From a virus, in IMG/VR virus record IMGVR_UViG_3300042519_001270, positions 1 to 25,725 of that record: DNA of 25,725 bases; one strand, written 5' to 3'. Below, piece by piece: positions 1 through 8,187 of this stretch. The translations under genes were made by a program, and so were the position numbers. The notes below the pieces were generated by a model. The model did no database searches, was not told the origin of the DNA, and saw nothing but the letters and a program-made list of their open reading frames with translations. Position 1 is the stretch's first letter; every line of letters begins with the position of its first letter.

Positions 1-178
1 AAACGCAGGGCGCAGATTTGGCTCTGTGAGCGGGTTCATTTTTTGAGTGGGGGCGCGGATATTGCGGCGCGGTTGTCTCTGTGAAGGAAATTTCGCTGAG
101 GGTTGTGGTTTTACCTCTAGCTATATAGCCAAGTATACAGACCGCAATCAAGCTCAAACCAGCCGAGGGTGAGAAATC
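1..178. other. Non-coding left edge upstream of the terminase genes
   Basis: I see no convincing gene here. The stretch holds a T6 run (38-43), a G/C-rich patch near 49-72, and the octamer CTCTGTGA twice (22-29 and 77-84, 55 bases apart). The right half is more AT-rich and contains a candidate promoter. The position just before the small terminase gene is where cos or pac recognition sites often lie in siphoviruses, but nothing here identifies one with certainty. Confidence 0.5.
110..139 (+). promoter_or_regulatory. Candidate promoter for the packaging/head operon
   Basis: A TTTACC hexamer (110-115) and a TATACA hexamer (134-139) are 18 bases apart, each matching four of six sigma70 consensus bases. 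Predicted transcription would begin near 146, leaving about 33 bases before the TerS start. The spacer contains a 10-base palindrome, GCTATATAGC (120-129), which could be a regulator site. Most of the surrounding sequence is GC-rich, so this AT-rich island stands out. No activity can be read from sequence. Confidence 0.4.
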
Positions 179-562
179 GTGAAAACTGAACCTAAAGAAA
201 TCACGCCTGCGCCTGCTCTTCCGGCCCGATGGGTGAAGGTCAGAGCAGAGGTCATCGCCAAACTCGGGGAGCCTTCGCTTTTGGATGTTGAGCTGGTGGA
301 TCAAATGATCGTGAACCTCGTGGAAGCTGAGACTGCTTTGAGGGTCGCTGCTCAGGAGCCTTACACCGCAGGCAGCCGGGATCAGCTTACCGAACACCCA
401 GGATTTCGTCTGGCCGCTCGATGCGAAGCGACCGCCCTGGCTATCGCAACCAAACTAGGAGTGATCGGTGCCGTCAGAGCTTCAGTCGAAGACGAAGAAG
501 ACGAAAAGCCGCAAGGTGTCGAAGACGAGCTTGCCGAAATCCGAGCGAGAAAAGCCGGATGA
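179..562 (+). CDS. Probable terminase small subunit (TerS)
   Basis: This 127-residue protein is called as the small terminase mainly from position: it directly precedes and overlaps the large terminase gene. TerS proteins recognise phage DNA and regulate the packaging motor. The predicted fold is mostly helical, with helices around residues 18-30, 38-60 and 75-95, which fits the family. I do not see a clear helix-turn-helix signature. The start is GTG at 179, with a GAGGGTGAG stretch just upstream as ribosome site. The C-terminal 25 residues are strikingly acidic (EDEEDEK near residue 105) and come from the same bases that encode the basic N-terminus of TerL in the other frame. Function is inferred from context; a generic small head-operon protein is the alternative. 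Confidence 0.7.
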   Translation: MKTEPKEITPAPALPARWVKVRAEVIAKLGEPSLLDVELVDQMIVNLVEAETALRVAAQEPYTAGSRDQLTEHPGFRLAARCEATALAIATKLGVIGAVRASVEDEEDEKPQGVEDELAEIRARKAG

Positions 563-2000
563 GCTTTCGACCTTTGAGCGGTTTTGCTCTCAGGTAATCC
601 TGCCAAGCGGTGAGGCTATGACGCTGGAGCCCTTCCAGCAGCAGCTGCTCACTGACTACTTCGAAGGCGTGAGGGAAACCCTCATCTTGATTCCAAAGAA
701 GAATGGGAAATCAAGCCTTCTGGCTGTGCTTTCGCTTTACCACCTGCTGACCACTCCCGACGCGGCCTGCTATCTCGGAGCATCTTCAAGGGAGCAGGCC
801 AAGATCATGTTTGACGAGGCGGTGAAGATAATCCGCCGAACTCCCTGGCTGACTGAACGCTCAGGCAAATACGGGGATGGACTGCTTCAGATCCAAGACG
901 GCTACAAGCGCATTTTGAACACTGCCGACTCTGGAGCCATGAAGGTATTGGCCGCAGATGCCAACACCGCAGACGGTGTTATTCCAACGCTGGCTTTGGT
1001 CGACGAGCTCCACCGCCACAAGACTTCTGACCTGTATGCGGTCTTTCGTGATGGGCTGGGACCACGCAAGGGCCAGATGATTACGATTTCCACTGCCGGT
1101 GATGACCTTGACTCACCGCTGGGGCGGATTCGCTCAGACGCTCGCAAGCTGCCGGGCTTGACCAGTGATGGTGCCTACCACTACGCCCGCTCAGGCTCGC
1201 TGGCCTATCACGAATATGCGCTAGAGCCAACTGCTGACCGCAACAACCTTGAGCTGGTCAAAAAGGCAAACCCCGCCAGCTGGCAGACAATGGAGGAGCT
1301 GGAGATTCGCCAAGAGTCTTCAACCATGCGCTCATGGGAGTGGGCCCGCTTTGCCTGCGGTGTCTGGGTTTATGGCGAAGACACAGCGATAACTGACACC
1401 GAGTGGCGCGGCTGCGCTGATCGAAAAGCCCGCATTCCAGACGGGGCGCAAGGCGTGATGGTCGGCATTGATGTTGGACTCAGGCGAGACACCACCGCGA
1501 TTGTGCCGGTGTGGCAGGAGAGTGAAGAGGCCCAGATTGTGGTTCACCCACCCGCGATCATTAGCCCGCCAGATGAAGGCGCAACAACCTTCAAAACCAT
1601 TCTGGCTGCCATTGAGAAGTTCGGAGCCAAGTGGTCTGACATGACGGTGGTGATCGACCCTAATGCTGGCGGTGAGATCCTTGCCGACCGCATCGAGAAT
1701 GACCTGGGCTTTGATGTGGTCATTCATTCGCAGCAGCCGCAGCCAATGGCCATGGCAGCCCAGCGGCTGGTTTCGGCAATCGGAGAAGGCCGGCTGATTC
1801 ACCCAGATGATTCCGAGCTAAACCGCCATGTGCTCTCAGCCACCGCCAAAACGGTTGGCGAGTCCTGGCGCTTTGACAAATCAAAGAAGCGCAATGTGCC
1901 AAACGATGGCGTGATTGCGCTGGCCATGGCCGTCAGCCAAGTGGTCGCACCTACTAACGCACCCAGTGTCTACGAAGAGAGAGAGATGGTGGTTTTGTGA
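468..2000 (+). CDS. Terminase large subunit (TerL), ATPase and nuclease
   Basis: TerL is the DNA packaging motor and headful/cos nuclease of tailed phages. The 510-residue length is normal for the P-loop terminase family. A Walker A motif, PKKNGKSS, lies at residues 76-83. Walker B with its catalytic glutamate is LALVDE at 175-180. The RNase H-like nuclease is indicated by D335 (GIDVG), D397 (VVIDPNAGG) and D480 (PNDGVIALA). The GTG start at 468 is chosen because AGGAG (457-461) sits six bases upstream; this gives a 95-base overlap with TerS. Later in-frame GTG (516) and TTG (531) codons lack such a site. The N-terminal 30 residues are lysine-rich and lie outside the conserved ATPase domain. 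Confidence 0.95.
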   Translation: MPSELQSKTKKTKSRKVSKTSLPKSEREKPDELSTFERFCSQVILPSGEAMTLEPFQQQLLTDYFEGVRETLILIPKKNGKSSLLAVLSLYHLLTTPDAACYLGASSREQAKIMFDEAVKIIRRTPWLTERSGKYGDGLLQIQDGYKRILNTADSGAMKVLAADANTADGVIPTLALVDELHRHKTSDLYAVFRDGLGPRKGQMITISTAGDDLDSPLGRIRSDARKLPGLTSDGAYHYARSGSLAYHEYALEPTADRNNLELVKKANPASWQTMEELEIRQESSTMRSWEWARFACGVWVYGEDTAITDTEWRGCADRKARIPDGAQGVMVGIDVGLRRDTTAIVPVWQESEEAQIVVHPPAIISPPDEGATTFKTILAAIEKFGAKWSDMTVVIDPNAGGEILADRIENDLGFDVVIHSQQPQPMAMAAQRLVSAIGEGRLIHPDDSELNRHVLSATAKTVGESWRFDKSKKRNVPNDGVIALAMAVSQVVAPTNAPSVYEEREMVVL

Positions 2001-2128
2001 CATACCTATTCTTCGCGGGCCTTGCCTGTGTAGTTGCTGGATTCGCTTGGATCTTCCCGCCAGCTGGCCTGATTGCCGCTGGACTTTTTGCCGTTGTCAT
2101 CGCCCTGAAGGTAGGTGAAGAGGCTTGA
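1997..2128 (+). CDS. Small hydrophobic membrane protein between TerL and portal
   Basis: A 43-residue open frame starts at GTG 1997, overlapping the TerL stop, and ends at 2128, overlapping the portal start. The sequence is almost entirely hydrophobic, with two probable membrane segments (residues 2-20 and 22-37) separated by a PP turn, and a short charged tail, KVGEEA. A TGGTGG stretch lies four bases upstream as a weak ribosome site. The tight overlaps on both sides support translation. I do not recognise a family. It could be a virion-associated or superinfection-related peptide, but nothing in the sequence decides this. Confidence 0.6.
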   Translation: MTYLFFAGLACVVAGFAWIFPPAGLIAAGLFAVVIALKVGEEA

Positions 2129-3249
2129 GCTTCCTAGACCGATTGCGCGGTGAAACGCGCTCAGCTCAGCTCGCAGCGCCACCAACATGGCTCATGGAGG
2201 CACTGAACCCTGGCGGCTCGCTGATTGGCAAGCCGGTTTCTGTTCAAAACGCTCTCGGGCTGGTGCCCATTTATTCAGCAGTCCAGCTCATCTCAGGCAC
2301 GGTTGCCACGATGCCGCTGAAGGTCTACAGAACCGTCAACGGTGAAACCACCGAAACCACCGGCCCAATGTCTGACCTGCTCCACTATCAGCCAAACCCA
2401 GAGATGGCAGCTGAAGAACTCTGGAGCATTGTGACCTCCCACCTGCTGCTCTGGGGCAATGCCTTCCTTTACAAAAAGCCGGGCCCGCTTGGAGTCTCTG
2501 AGCTTTGGCCCATCTCACCGAGGCGGGTTTCTGTTGCTCGAATCAACACGCAGCGGGTGTTCTATGTGGACGGCAAAACCTTTTCTGAGACTGAGATTCT
2601 CCAGATCCGTGGGCTTTCCGAAGATGGGCTGGTTGGATATTCGCCAATCCAAGTCAACAAGCAGGCGATTGCCAACGCCCTTGCCCAGCAGCGGTTCGTG
2701 GCTGAGTTCCTGAATGAAGGCGGCAGGCCGTCAGTCATCTTGCGCCATCCGAACCAGCTTTCAACGGATGCGGCCAAGCGGCTGAAGGCATCATGGGAGT
2801 CAGTTGGCTCAGGCGGGACTGCCGTGCTGGAAGAAGGCGTGGAGGTTGAGAAGTGGACGATGCCCCTGGCCGACGCTCAGTTTGTCGAGCAGCAGCAGTT
2901 CTCAGACTTGCGGATTGCTCAGATGTTCAACCTGCCGCCATCGAAGCTGGGTGCCAAGTCCGGTGACTCGCTGACCTACTCAACCACTGAGCAGCAGGCC
3001 AAAGCCTTCCTGACTGATTGCCTGAATCCCATTCTTGTCCGCATTGAAAACTCACTGCGGCGTGACGCAGACATTCTTCCTGTCGATTACCAGGCCGAGT
3101 TCCTTGTTGAAGGAATCCTGCGGCCCGATACCAAAACCCGCTTCGAGGCTTACAAGGTCGCACTCGAAGCTGGGTTCATGACAATCGACGAGGTTCGACT
3201 CAAGGAGAACCTTCCCACGTTAGGAGAAACGCAAAATGAGACCGAGTGA
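2125..3249 (+). CDS. Portal protein, HK97 family
   Basis: The portal is the dodecameric ring at the unique capsid vertex through which DNA enters and leaves. The 374-residue sequence shows the usual HK97-type pattern. An N-terminal segment, SAVQLISGTVATMPLKVYR, lies near residues 50-69. A central wing/stem region follows, containing YSPIQVNKQAIANAL. The late motif FNLPPSKLG comes before the long C-terminal helix. The TTG start at 2125 overlaps the stop of the preceding small gene by four bases, so translation is probably coupled. It lies between TerL and the protease, which is the standard order. The C-terminus (LPTLGETQNE) overlaps the protease start by 14 bases. Confidence 0.93.
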   Translation: MSFLDRLRGETRSAQLAAPPTWLMEALNPGGSLIGKPVSVQNALGLVPIYSAVQLISGTVATMPLKVYRTVNGETTETTGPMSDLLHYQPNPEMAAEELWSIVTSHLLLWGNAFLYKKPGPLGVSELWPISPRRVSVARINTQRVFYVDGKTFSETEILQIRGLSEDGLVGYSPIQVNKQAIANALAQQRFVAEFLNEGGRPSVILRHPNQLSTDAAKRLKASWESVGSGGTAVLEEGVEVEKWTMPLADAQFVEQQQFSDLRIAQMFNLPPSKLGAKSGDSLTYSTTEQQAKAFLTDCLNPILVRIENSLRRDADILPVDYQAEFLVEGILRPDTKTRFEAYKVALEAGFMTIDEVRLKENLPTLGETQNETE

Positions 3250-4012
3250 CCCACCGGCACCTCGCGGCCTCTGCGAGATTCGCGGCCTTGAGCTGCGTGA
3301 CGCTGAACCCGATCCAGACACTGGCGCAAACCGCTGGGAGTTCGTAGGACATGCTGCCGTCTTTGACTCACTCTCAGAGAACCTGGGGGGCTTCCGTGAA
3401 GTAATCAAGCGCGGAGCCTTCAAGGAAGTTCTGACCGATGACGTGCGGCTGCTGGTCAATCACGACCCGAACATGCCGCTGGCACGTGGCGAGCAGCTGG
3501 AGCTCACCGAAGATCCGACTGGGCTTCAGGTTAGGGCGATGATTCGTGAGGATCTTTCCTACGCCCGTGACCTTCGGATCAACCTGGAGGAAGGCAACGT
3601 CACGCAGATGAGCTTTGCCTTCGGCTCCGATGTGGAGGACGATTGGACCGAGGACGCGGACGGGCTGCTGGTGCGGACCATCAAGCGGTTCGGTTCACTG
3701 TTTGACGTTTCTCCCGTGACCTACCCGGCATACCCCGCGACTGACGCGGCGATTCGGGCGATCAACAGACTTGGCAGAGGTGACATGAACATCTCTGCCG
3801 AAGAGTGGAACGCGATTGACGCATTCCGCAGCACGCCGACTGAGGTGGACACAGAAGCACGCGACGATAAGGCTGACTCTCCAGAGCTTGTCGATGAGGT
3901 CGCTGTGTCTGAAGAGAGTACGGAAGTCGCAGACGACGAACGCGGAGCAGGTCTGACGACCGTGGCCGCATCACGTCGCATCTCACTACTGGCCAACAGA
4001 GCCAGGTCATAA
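3236..4012 (+). CDS. Prohead maturation protease, HK97/S78 family
   Basis: This serine protease of the HK97 prohead type trims the capsid delta domain and itself during head maturation. In 258 residues it shows the family signatures: GHAAVFDSLSENLGGFREVI near residues 38-57, the catalytic histidine in LLVNHDP (H76), and the catalytic serine in QMSFAFG (S126). The protease domain ends near residue 175. The rest (about 180-258) is acidic and low in complexity, probably a self-cleaved scaffold-like tail. The ATG at 3236 has AGGAG at 3222-3226 upstream. It is directly followed by the capsid gene, as expected. Confidence 0.92.
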   Translation: MRPSDPPAPRGLCEIRGLELRDAEPDPDTGANRWEFVGHAAVFDSLSENLGGFREVIKRGAFKEVLTDDVRLLVNHDPNMPLARGEQLELTEDPTGLQVRAMIREDLSYARDLRINLEEGNVTQMSFAFGSDVEDDWTEDADGLLVRTIKRFGSLFDVSPVTYPAYPATDAAIRAINRLGRGDMNISAEEWNAIDAFRSTPTEVDTEARDDKADSPELVDEVAVSEESTEVADDERGAGLTTVAASRRISLLANRARS

Positions 4013-4038
4013 CAAAGCAATCCGAAAGGAGAAACGCG

Positions 4039-5256
4039 ATGAGCGTTTCCATAATCGAAGACCTTCGCGCACGGCGCAAGGGACTTCTGGACGAGATGCG
4101 AAGCATCCAGTCCGCAGCCGAGGCCGCTGACCGCGACCTCACAGCAGAAGAGGCACAGGAGTTTGGGCGGCGCGAAAGTGATTTCGATGCCATCTCAGAG
4201 CGGGTTGACCGTCTTGAGAAGCTCGAAGGACTCGCAGTTGACAGCCACCGGGCGAACCCGGCGATGGTTGACTCTGACTCTGAGCCGACCGTTTCCGTCG
4301 ATCCGGCTGAGCAGCGTGAAGTCGAGATCCGCGCCTTCGAGAACGTCCTGCGTAACAAGGGCGACCTCAGCAAGCTGGCCAAGGAAGAGCGTGCCGCTCT
4401 CCAGGTCGGCACTGACTCAGAAGGTGGCTTCACCGTTCCTGACGCTTTCCTGCGCCAGATCGTTGAGTCCATGCGTGAGTTCGGTGTCATCAACGCCCTC
4501 GCCACCCACATCACCACGGGTGACAACGGCCAGCTGACCATCCCGACTGTTGCCTCCAACTCAACCGCAGCGTGGACCGCTGAAGAGGCCGCATTCACCC
4601 AGGCAGAAGGCACCTTCGGTCAGATCGTGCTCAACGCCTACAAGGTCGGTGTCATCTCCAAGATCAGCGACGAGCTGATTCAGGACAGCGCCTTCGACCT
4701 GCTGAGCTGGCTCGCCAAGGATCACGGCGAAGCTCTCGGGCTCAAGACCGGCGAGGCTTACGCCACCGGCGCTTCCAACTCGACCACCACCCCGAAGGGT
4801 CTGCTCAACAGGGCGACTGCTGGAGTGACCACTGCGGTCAACACCGGCTTCACCGCTGACGAGCTCATTGACCTGGTTCATTCGGTGACCTCGCCTTACC
4901 GGGCGAACGCCTCGTGGATCATCAACGATGCGACGGTCAAGATCGTCCGCAAGTTCCAGGACCAGGATGACCAGTACATCTGGCAGCCGGGACTCCAGGC
5001 CGGTACGCCTGACCTGCTGCTTGGCAGGCCGGTATACACCGACCCGCACGTGGACACGGTTGCGGCGACCAAGAAGGTTGCCATCTTCGGTGACATCGAG
5101 AAGGGCTACATCATCCGCGACGTGGAAGGTGTGACCGTGAAGGTGCTCAACGAGCTCTACGCAGCCGCCGGCCAGGTCGGATTCCGCACCTCGCTGCGGA
5201 CTGACGGCGATGTTCGTGACACCGCTGCTGTGAAGTCGCTGGTCATCAAGACCTGA
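4039..5256 (+). CDS. Major capsid protein, HK97 fold
   Basis: The 405-residue protein is the main shell protein. Residues 1 to about 75 form a charged coiled-coil delta domain (LRARRKGLLDEMRSIQSAAE and similar), the segment normally removed by the prohead protease encoded just upstream. The mature part begins around residue 95 and shows the HK97 pattern: GGFTVPDAFLRQIVESMREF, then KVGVISKISDELIQDSAFDL, then LGRPVYTDPHVD near the C-terminus. The ATG is preceded by AAAGGAG at an ideal distance, consistent with high expression. A strong hairpin follows about 20 bases after the stop. Whether subunits crosslink as in HK97 cannot be told from this reading. Confidence 0.95.
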   Translation: MSVSIIEDLRARRKGLLDEMRSIQSAAEAADRDLTAEEAQEFGRRESDFDAISERVDRLEKLEGLAVDSHRANPAMVDSDSEPTVSVDPAEQREVEIRAFENVLRNKGDLSKLAKEERAALQVGTDSEGGFTVPDAFLRQIVESMREFGVINALATHITTGDNGQLTIPTVASNSTAAWTAEEAAFTQAEGTFGQIVLNAYKVGVISKISDELIQDSAFDLLSWLAKDHGEALGLKTGEAYATGASNSTTTPKGLLNRATAGVTTAVNTGFTADELIDLVHSVTSPYRANASWIINDATVKIVRKFQDQDDQYIWQPGLQAGTPDLLLGRPVYTDPHVDTVAATKKVAIFGDIEKGYIIRDVEGVTVKVLNELYAAAGQVGFRTSLRTDGDVRDTAAVKSLVIKT

Positions 5257-5275
5257 TCGACGCTCACTAGGACTA

Positions 5276-5301
5276 GGACGGGGGGCACCAGCCCCCCGTC
5301 C
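5276..5301 (+). terminator. GC-rich hairpin after the capsid gene (terminator or attenuator)
   Basis: A perfect 11-base inverted repeat, GGACGGGGGGC / GCCCCCCGTCC, flanks an ACCA loop, 19 bases after the capsid stop. It is followed by only a short CCTTT stretch, not a real T-run. It may therefore attenuate transcription, protect the 3' end of capsid mRNA, or do both. Confidence 0.7.
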
Positions 5302-5327
5302 GAATCCTTTACAGACTGGAGCTCCAA

Positions 5328-5513
5328 GTGAAGATACGCATGAACACAGACTTTGGAACCGTGGATAAGAACTACCACGCAGGGCAGGAAGTAGACGCAG
5401 ACAAGGAAGAGGCCGTGGCGCTGATTGAAGCCGGCTACGCTGAACCAGTCGGTGCGGCACCGGCCAAACGCGCAGCGACTCGGAAGGCTCCAGCCTCCAA
5501 GTCTGACAAGTAG
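5328..5513 (+). CDS. Small head-region protein with lysine-rich tail
   Basis: This 61-residue protein has a short N-terminal beta-like segment ([11 protein letters not shown]). A small domain follows with the pattern [20 protein letters not shown], then an Ala/Lys/Arg-rich tail ([16 protein letters not shown]). The middle pattern, a beta turn and one helix ending in G-aromatic-x-E, recurs in many short phage structural-operon proteins and resembles the product of 9895-10062. GTG at 5328 follows GGAGCTCC. It lies between the capsid hairpin and the collagen-like gene. A role in head completion or decoration is possible but not shown. Confidence 0.7.
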   Translation: MKIRMNTDFGTVDKNYHAGQEVDADKEEAVALIEAGYAEPVGAAPAKRAATRKAPASKSDK

Positions 5514-5515
5514 AA

Positions 5516-6892
5516 ATGGCCTTCGTTCCTAGAGCCTGGGAGAACTGGCCCTCGCGGGAAACCCCGCTGGACGAGTTCAACCTGAATGACTTTGAGGACC
5601 GGATTGAATCCGCGTTTGATGAGATCGAGCTGACCCCAGGGCCAGCAGGAGCGACCGGAGCCACCGGCCCTAGCGGTCCTTCTGGGGCAGGGGGAGCAAC
5701 CGGGCCAAGCGGAGCCGCAGGCGCAACCGGCGCAACCGGCCCTAGCGGACCCACAGGACTTACCGGGGCGACAGGACCATCTGGCGTAACCGGGGCAGCA
5801 GGCGCAGATGGTGCCACCGGACCCACAGGAGTTACAGGCGCAACCGGACCAGCCGGAGCTACAGGACCAACTGGTGTGACTGGCGCAGCGGGTCCAAGCG
5901 GACCATCGGGACCAGCGGGCATCGCAGGAGCCACGGGACCGAGCGGACCCACAGGACTTACAGGCGCAACGGGACCGACAGGAGTAACCGGGGCTACCGG
6001 AGCGGCGGGAGCAAGCGGAACACCGGGTACGGCAGGAGCCACCGGACCCAGCGGCCCATCCGGTCCTGCGGGGGGCAGCGGCACACTTACCTTTGACTAC
6101 GGACCCCCGACTGATCCCGGCTCATCCGGTGATTACTACATCGAGATTGACGGCTCACCACTCTTTGATATTTGGACCTATGACGGTACTGATTGGGTTG
6201 ATTCGGGCATATCCTTTATTGCCTTCCCCGTTCCTCCGGGCGGCAGCACAGGCGAGGTTCTGGCAAAGGTTGATGCCGATGACTGGAATCTTGAATGGGT
6301 AGCGGCAGGCGGCGGTCCTTCTGGTCCTAGCGGTCCATCGGGACCAAGCGGCCCGGCAGGTAGCACCGGAGCAACGGGAGCAACTGGTCCTATTGTAGAT
6401 GCGACCAACCTCTCAGATACTTCGATATCGGTAAACTCTACTTCCGCCCAGACGATTGCCACTTTTATACCGAATACTGCTTTAGCTTCAGGGAAGGCAA
6501 TCGAAACAGAAGTAAAGGGATACCTGATAAACAACTCTGGGGCCGCAAGGACTTATGTATTCACCCTCGTAGTTGATGGAGTCACTTACCTGACCCACAC
6601 CGATGGCGCGACTCTCACAAACTCAGCCACAAACTTTTCGATTGTGGAAATATCTGCCGCCATTGTCACTCATTCTTCAGGCAGCGCCTATTTGCAGATG
6701 AGTATCAATCGCTACGCTCCTACTGCCGCAAATGCGAGACAGGCTATCGCCACGACTACATCAGGAGCGATTTATGCTTTGACAACAAATGACTTGACAG
6801 GCACTCCGACAATTCAAATAACTTGTCACGGCCAGAACACTACAGCTACGCAGACATTCCGGCGTAGGTTCCAGAAGAGCATCGTCATCTAG
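5516..6892 (+). CDS. Collagen-like phage fibre protein
   Basis: This 458-residue protein has an N-terminal non-collagenous segment (1-40) with the pattern [15 protein letters not shown], a likely oligomerisation or virion-attachment part. A long Gly-X-Y block follows (about 42-189, near 49 triplets, mostly GAT, GPS, GPT and GVT). Next comes a fibre-like module with the motifs [10 protein letters not shown] and [17 protein letters not shown], then a second short Gly-X-Y block (about 266-292). The C-terminal domain of about 165 residues is rich in beta-strand-forming residues. Phage collagen-like repeats are known to trimerise in fibres. It lies beside the capsid, not in the tail module, and just before a glycosyltransferase. 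No strong ribosome site precedes the ATG, so coupling to the gene upstream is likely. The C-terminal coding part is clearly lower in GC. Confidence 0.85.
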   Translation: MAFVPRAWENWPSRETPLDEFNLNDFEDRIESAFDEIELTPGPAGATGATGPSGPSGAGGATGPSGAAGATGATGPSGPTGLTGATGPSGVTGAAGADGATGPTGVTGATGPAGATGPTGVTGAAGPSGPSGPAGIAGATGPSGPTGLTGATGPTGVTGATGAAGASGTPGTAGATGPSGPSGPAGGSGTLTFDYGPPTDPGSSGDYYIEIDGSPLFDIWTYDGTDWVDSGISFIAFPVPPGGSTGEVLAKVDADDWNLEWVAAGGGPSGPSGPSGPSGPAGSTGATGATGPIVDATNLSDTSISVNSTSAQTIATFIPNTALASGKAIETEVKGYLINNSGAARTYVFTLVVDGVTYLTHTDGATLTNSATNFSIVEISAAIVTHSSGSAYLQMSINRYAPTAANARQAIATTTSGAIYALTTNDLTGTPTIQITCHGQNTTATQTFRRRFQKSIVI

Positions 6893-6903
6893 GTTCGGAA
6901 CCT
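6891..6903. repeat. 13-base palindrome at the end of the collagen-like gene
   Basis: AGGTTC-G-GAACCT overlaps the TAG stop of the collagen-like gene. As RNA it could form only a 5-base stem with a 3-base loop, so it is a weak terminator at best; as DNA it could be a protein site. It lies 20 bases before the glycosyltransferase start. Confidence 0.35.
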
Positions 6904-6922
6904 CGTAAAGGATCATCCAATC

Positions 6923-7954
6923 ATGAGATTCCACCTTCCAGCACTACCGGGGCAGCCAATCACAAAGGCTAACTCGACTTGCGCCTTCACGCAGAAGGTG
7001 AGGAAGTTCGCTGACATGATGGTGCCACGGGGCCATGAGGTAAATGTCTACGGCGATCCGCAGCACGATTCGCTTGGCGATCATGTGGCTTGCTACCCAG
7101 AGACAGCACCCCCGGCCTTTAGCCCGGAGGCTTGGGAAGAATACAACCGGAGCGCAGCCGCAGCAATCGCAGAAAGAGCAGAGCCGGGCGATATTCTCGG
7201 GCTTATCGGAGGCATATGCCAAGAGAGTTTGATGGCCTCATTGCCCTTCATGTACCCCGTAGAGTTCGGCATTGGCTACGGTGGGAGCTTCGCACCGTTC
7301 CGAATCTTCGAGTCCGTAGCGTGGCAACACACCACCTACGGACAACAGCGCGGCACTAACAGCGCAGATGGCAGCTTTTACCACGCCGTGATCCCGGCCT
7401 ACTTCGACCCGGACGAACACCCCAGGCACGAAGGCAAAGAGGACTACCTGCTCTACATCGGCAGGCTGGAAGAGCGCAAGGGCGTAGGAATCGCTGAGTC
7501 CGTGGCGCAGAAGCTTGGCAAGCGGCTCATCCTCGCCGGCGCGGGACCGCATCAGCCCACATACGGTGAAGCCATAGGCGTAGTCGGACCTGAAGAACGG
7601 GCGCGGCTTATGTCACAGGCAGAGGCAGTGCTGATGCCCACCACCTACATTGAGCCATTCGGCTTCGTAGCGGTCGAGGCCCAGCTCGCAGGCACCCCAC
7701 CGATCACGACGGACTGGGGAGCCTTCACCGAAACCGTCCAGCACAACGTAACCGGCTTCCGTTGTCACACCCTGGGGGAGTTCTGCGAAGCAGTACGACG
7801 GGCACCGGAGCTCAACGGCGACCAGCTCAGGCAATCTGCCATTGACCGCTACAGCTACGACGCCGTTGCCCCGCAGTACGAGACTTACTTCGACCGCCTT
7901 ACCACGCTTGGCGGTGACGGCTGGCACTCCGACCATGTACCGCAGGGCTTCTGA
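6923..7954 (+). CDS. Glycosyltransferase, GT4-like (GT-B fold)
   Basis: This 343-residue protein is predicted to transfer a sugar from a nucleotide-sugar donor. The C-terminal half has the GT4 hallmarks: the strand and loop LLYIGRLEERKGVGIAE with the phosphate-binding R/K residues, GKRLILAGAG, and an exact E-x7-E motif, EPFGFVAVE (E244 and E252), followed by LAGTPPITTDWGAFTE. The N-terminal acceptor domain starts MRFHLPALPG. It has no signal or membrane segment, so it would act in the cytoplasm. It follows the collagen-like gene by 30 bases, and its stop overlaps the next gene. The Ser/Thr-rich collagen-like protein is an obvious candidate acceptor, though capsid or host wall sugars are alternatives. 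The ribosome site (AAAGGA, about 12 bases upstream) is distant. Confidence 0.88.
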   Translation: MRFHLPALPGQPITKANSTCAFTQKVRKFADMMVPRGHEVNVYGDPQHDSLGDHVACYPETAPPAFSPEAWEEYNRSAAAAIAERAEPGDILGLIGGICQESLMASLPFMYPVEFGIGYGGSFAPFRIFESVAWQHTTYGQQRGTNSADGSFYHAVIPAYFDPDEHPRHEGKEDYLLYIGRLEERKGVGIAESVAQKLGKRLILAGAGPHQPTYGEAIGVVGPEERARLMSQAEAVLMPTTYIEPFGFVAVEAQLAGTPPITTDWGAFTETVQHNVTGFRCHTLGEFCEAVRRAPELNGDQLRQSAIDRYSYDAVAPQYETYFDRLTTLGGDGWHSDHVPQGF

Positions 7955-8187
7955 TGAGCGACCGCTACCCACGCCCAGGGCTGTTCCCCGGAGCCAACAT
8001 CTTCCCGAACCTGCCAGACCGACCCCGCTCAGGCGCAAGGCCGGACGCAACCGTGTCCATCCCGAACTTGACAGACAGCACAAGCAGGGCAACCACGCCC
8101 GACATTTACACACCGACGCAAGTAGGCACGGACTCAGACTGGAAAGCCGTATCGGGCAATGTTCACGTTCAGGCAATCAAGGGCTGA
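7954..8187 (+). CDS. Small Pro-rich protein with L/I-F-P hexapeptide repeats
   Basis: A 77-residue protein starts at ATG 7954, overlapping the glycosyltransferase stop by one base. Residues 9-22 contain a hexapeptide-like repeat (LFPGAN, IFPNLP), and a Pro/Arg segment follows. The C-terminal 30 residues resemble a short beta domain (DIYTPTQVG, WKAVSGNVHVQAIKG). The later small protein at 8271-8555 has a similar start. Families like this occur near head or tail fibre genes of actinophages as small unannotated proteins. No function is recognised. The gene ends exactly where a glycosyltransferase relic begins. Confidence 0.6.
   Translation: MSDRYPRPGLFPGANIFPNLPDRPRSGARPDATVSIPNLTDSTSRATTPDIYTPTQVGTDSDWKAVSGNVHVQAIKG

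Noticed and set aside
3762-4613. Minus-strand open frame of 283 codons
   Set aside because: Ser/Arg-rich low-complexity shadow of the protease and capsid genes with no recognisable domain.
4561-6084. Long minus-strand open frame (507 codons) opposite the capsid and collagen-like genes
   Set aside because: It is a Pro/Ala/Gly/Val-repeat mirror of the collagen-coding strand and part of the capsid gene; no ribosome site or domain, and it opposes well-supported genes.
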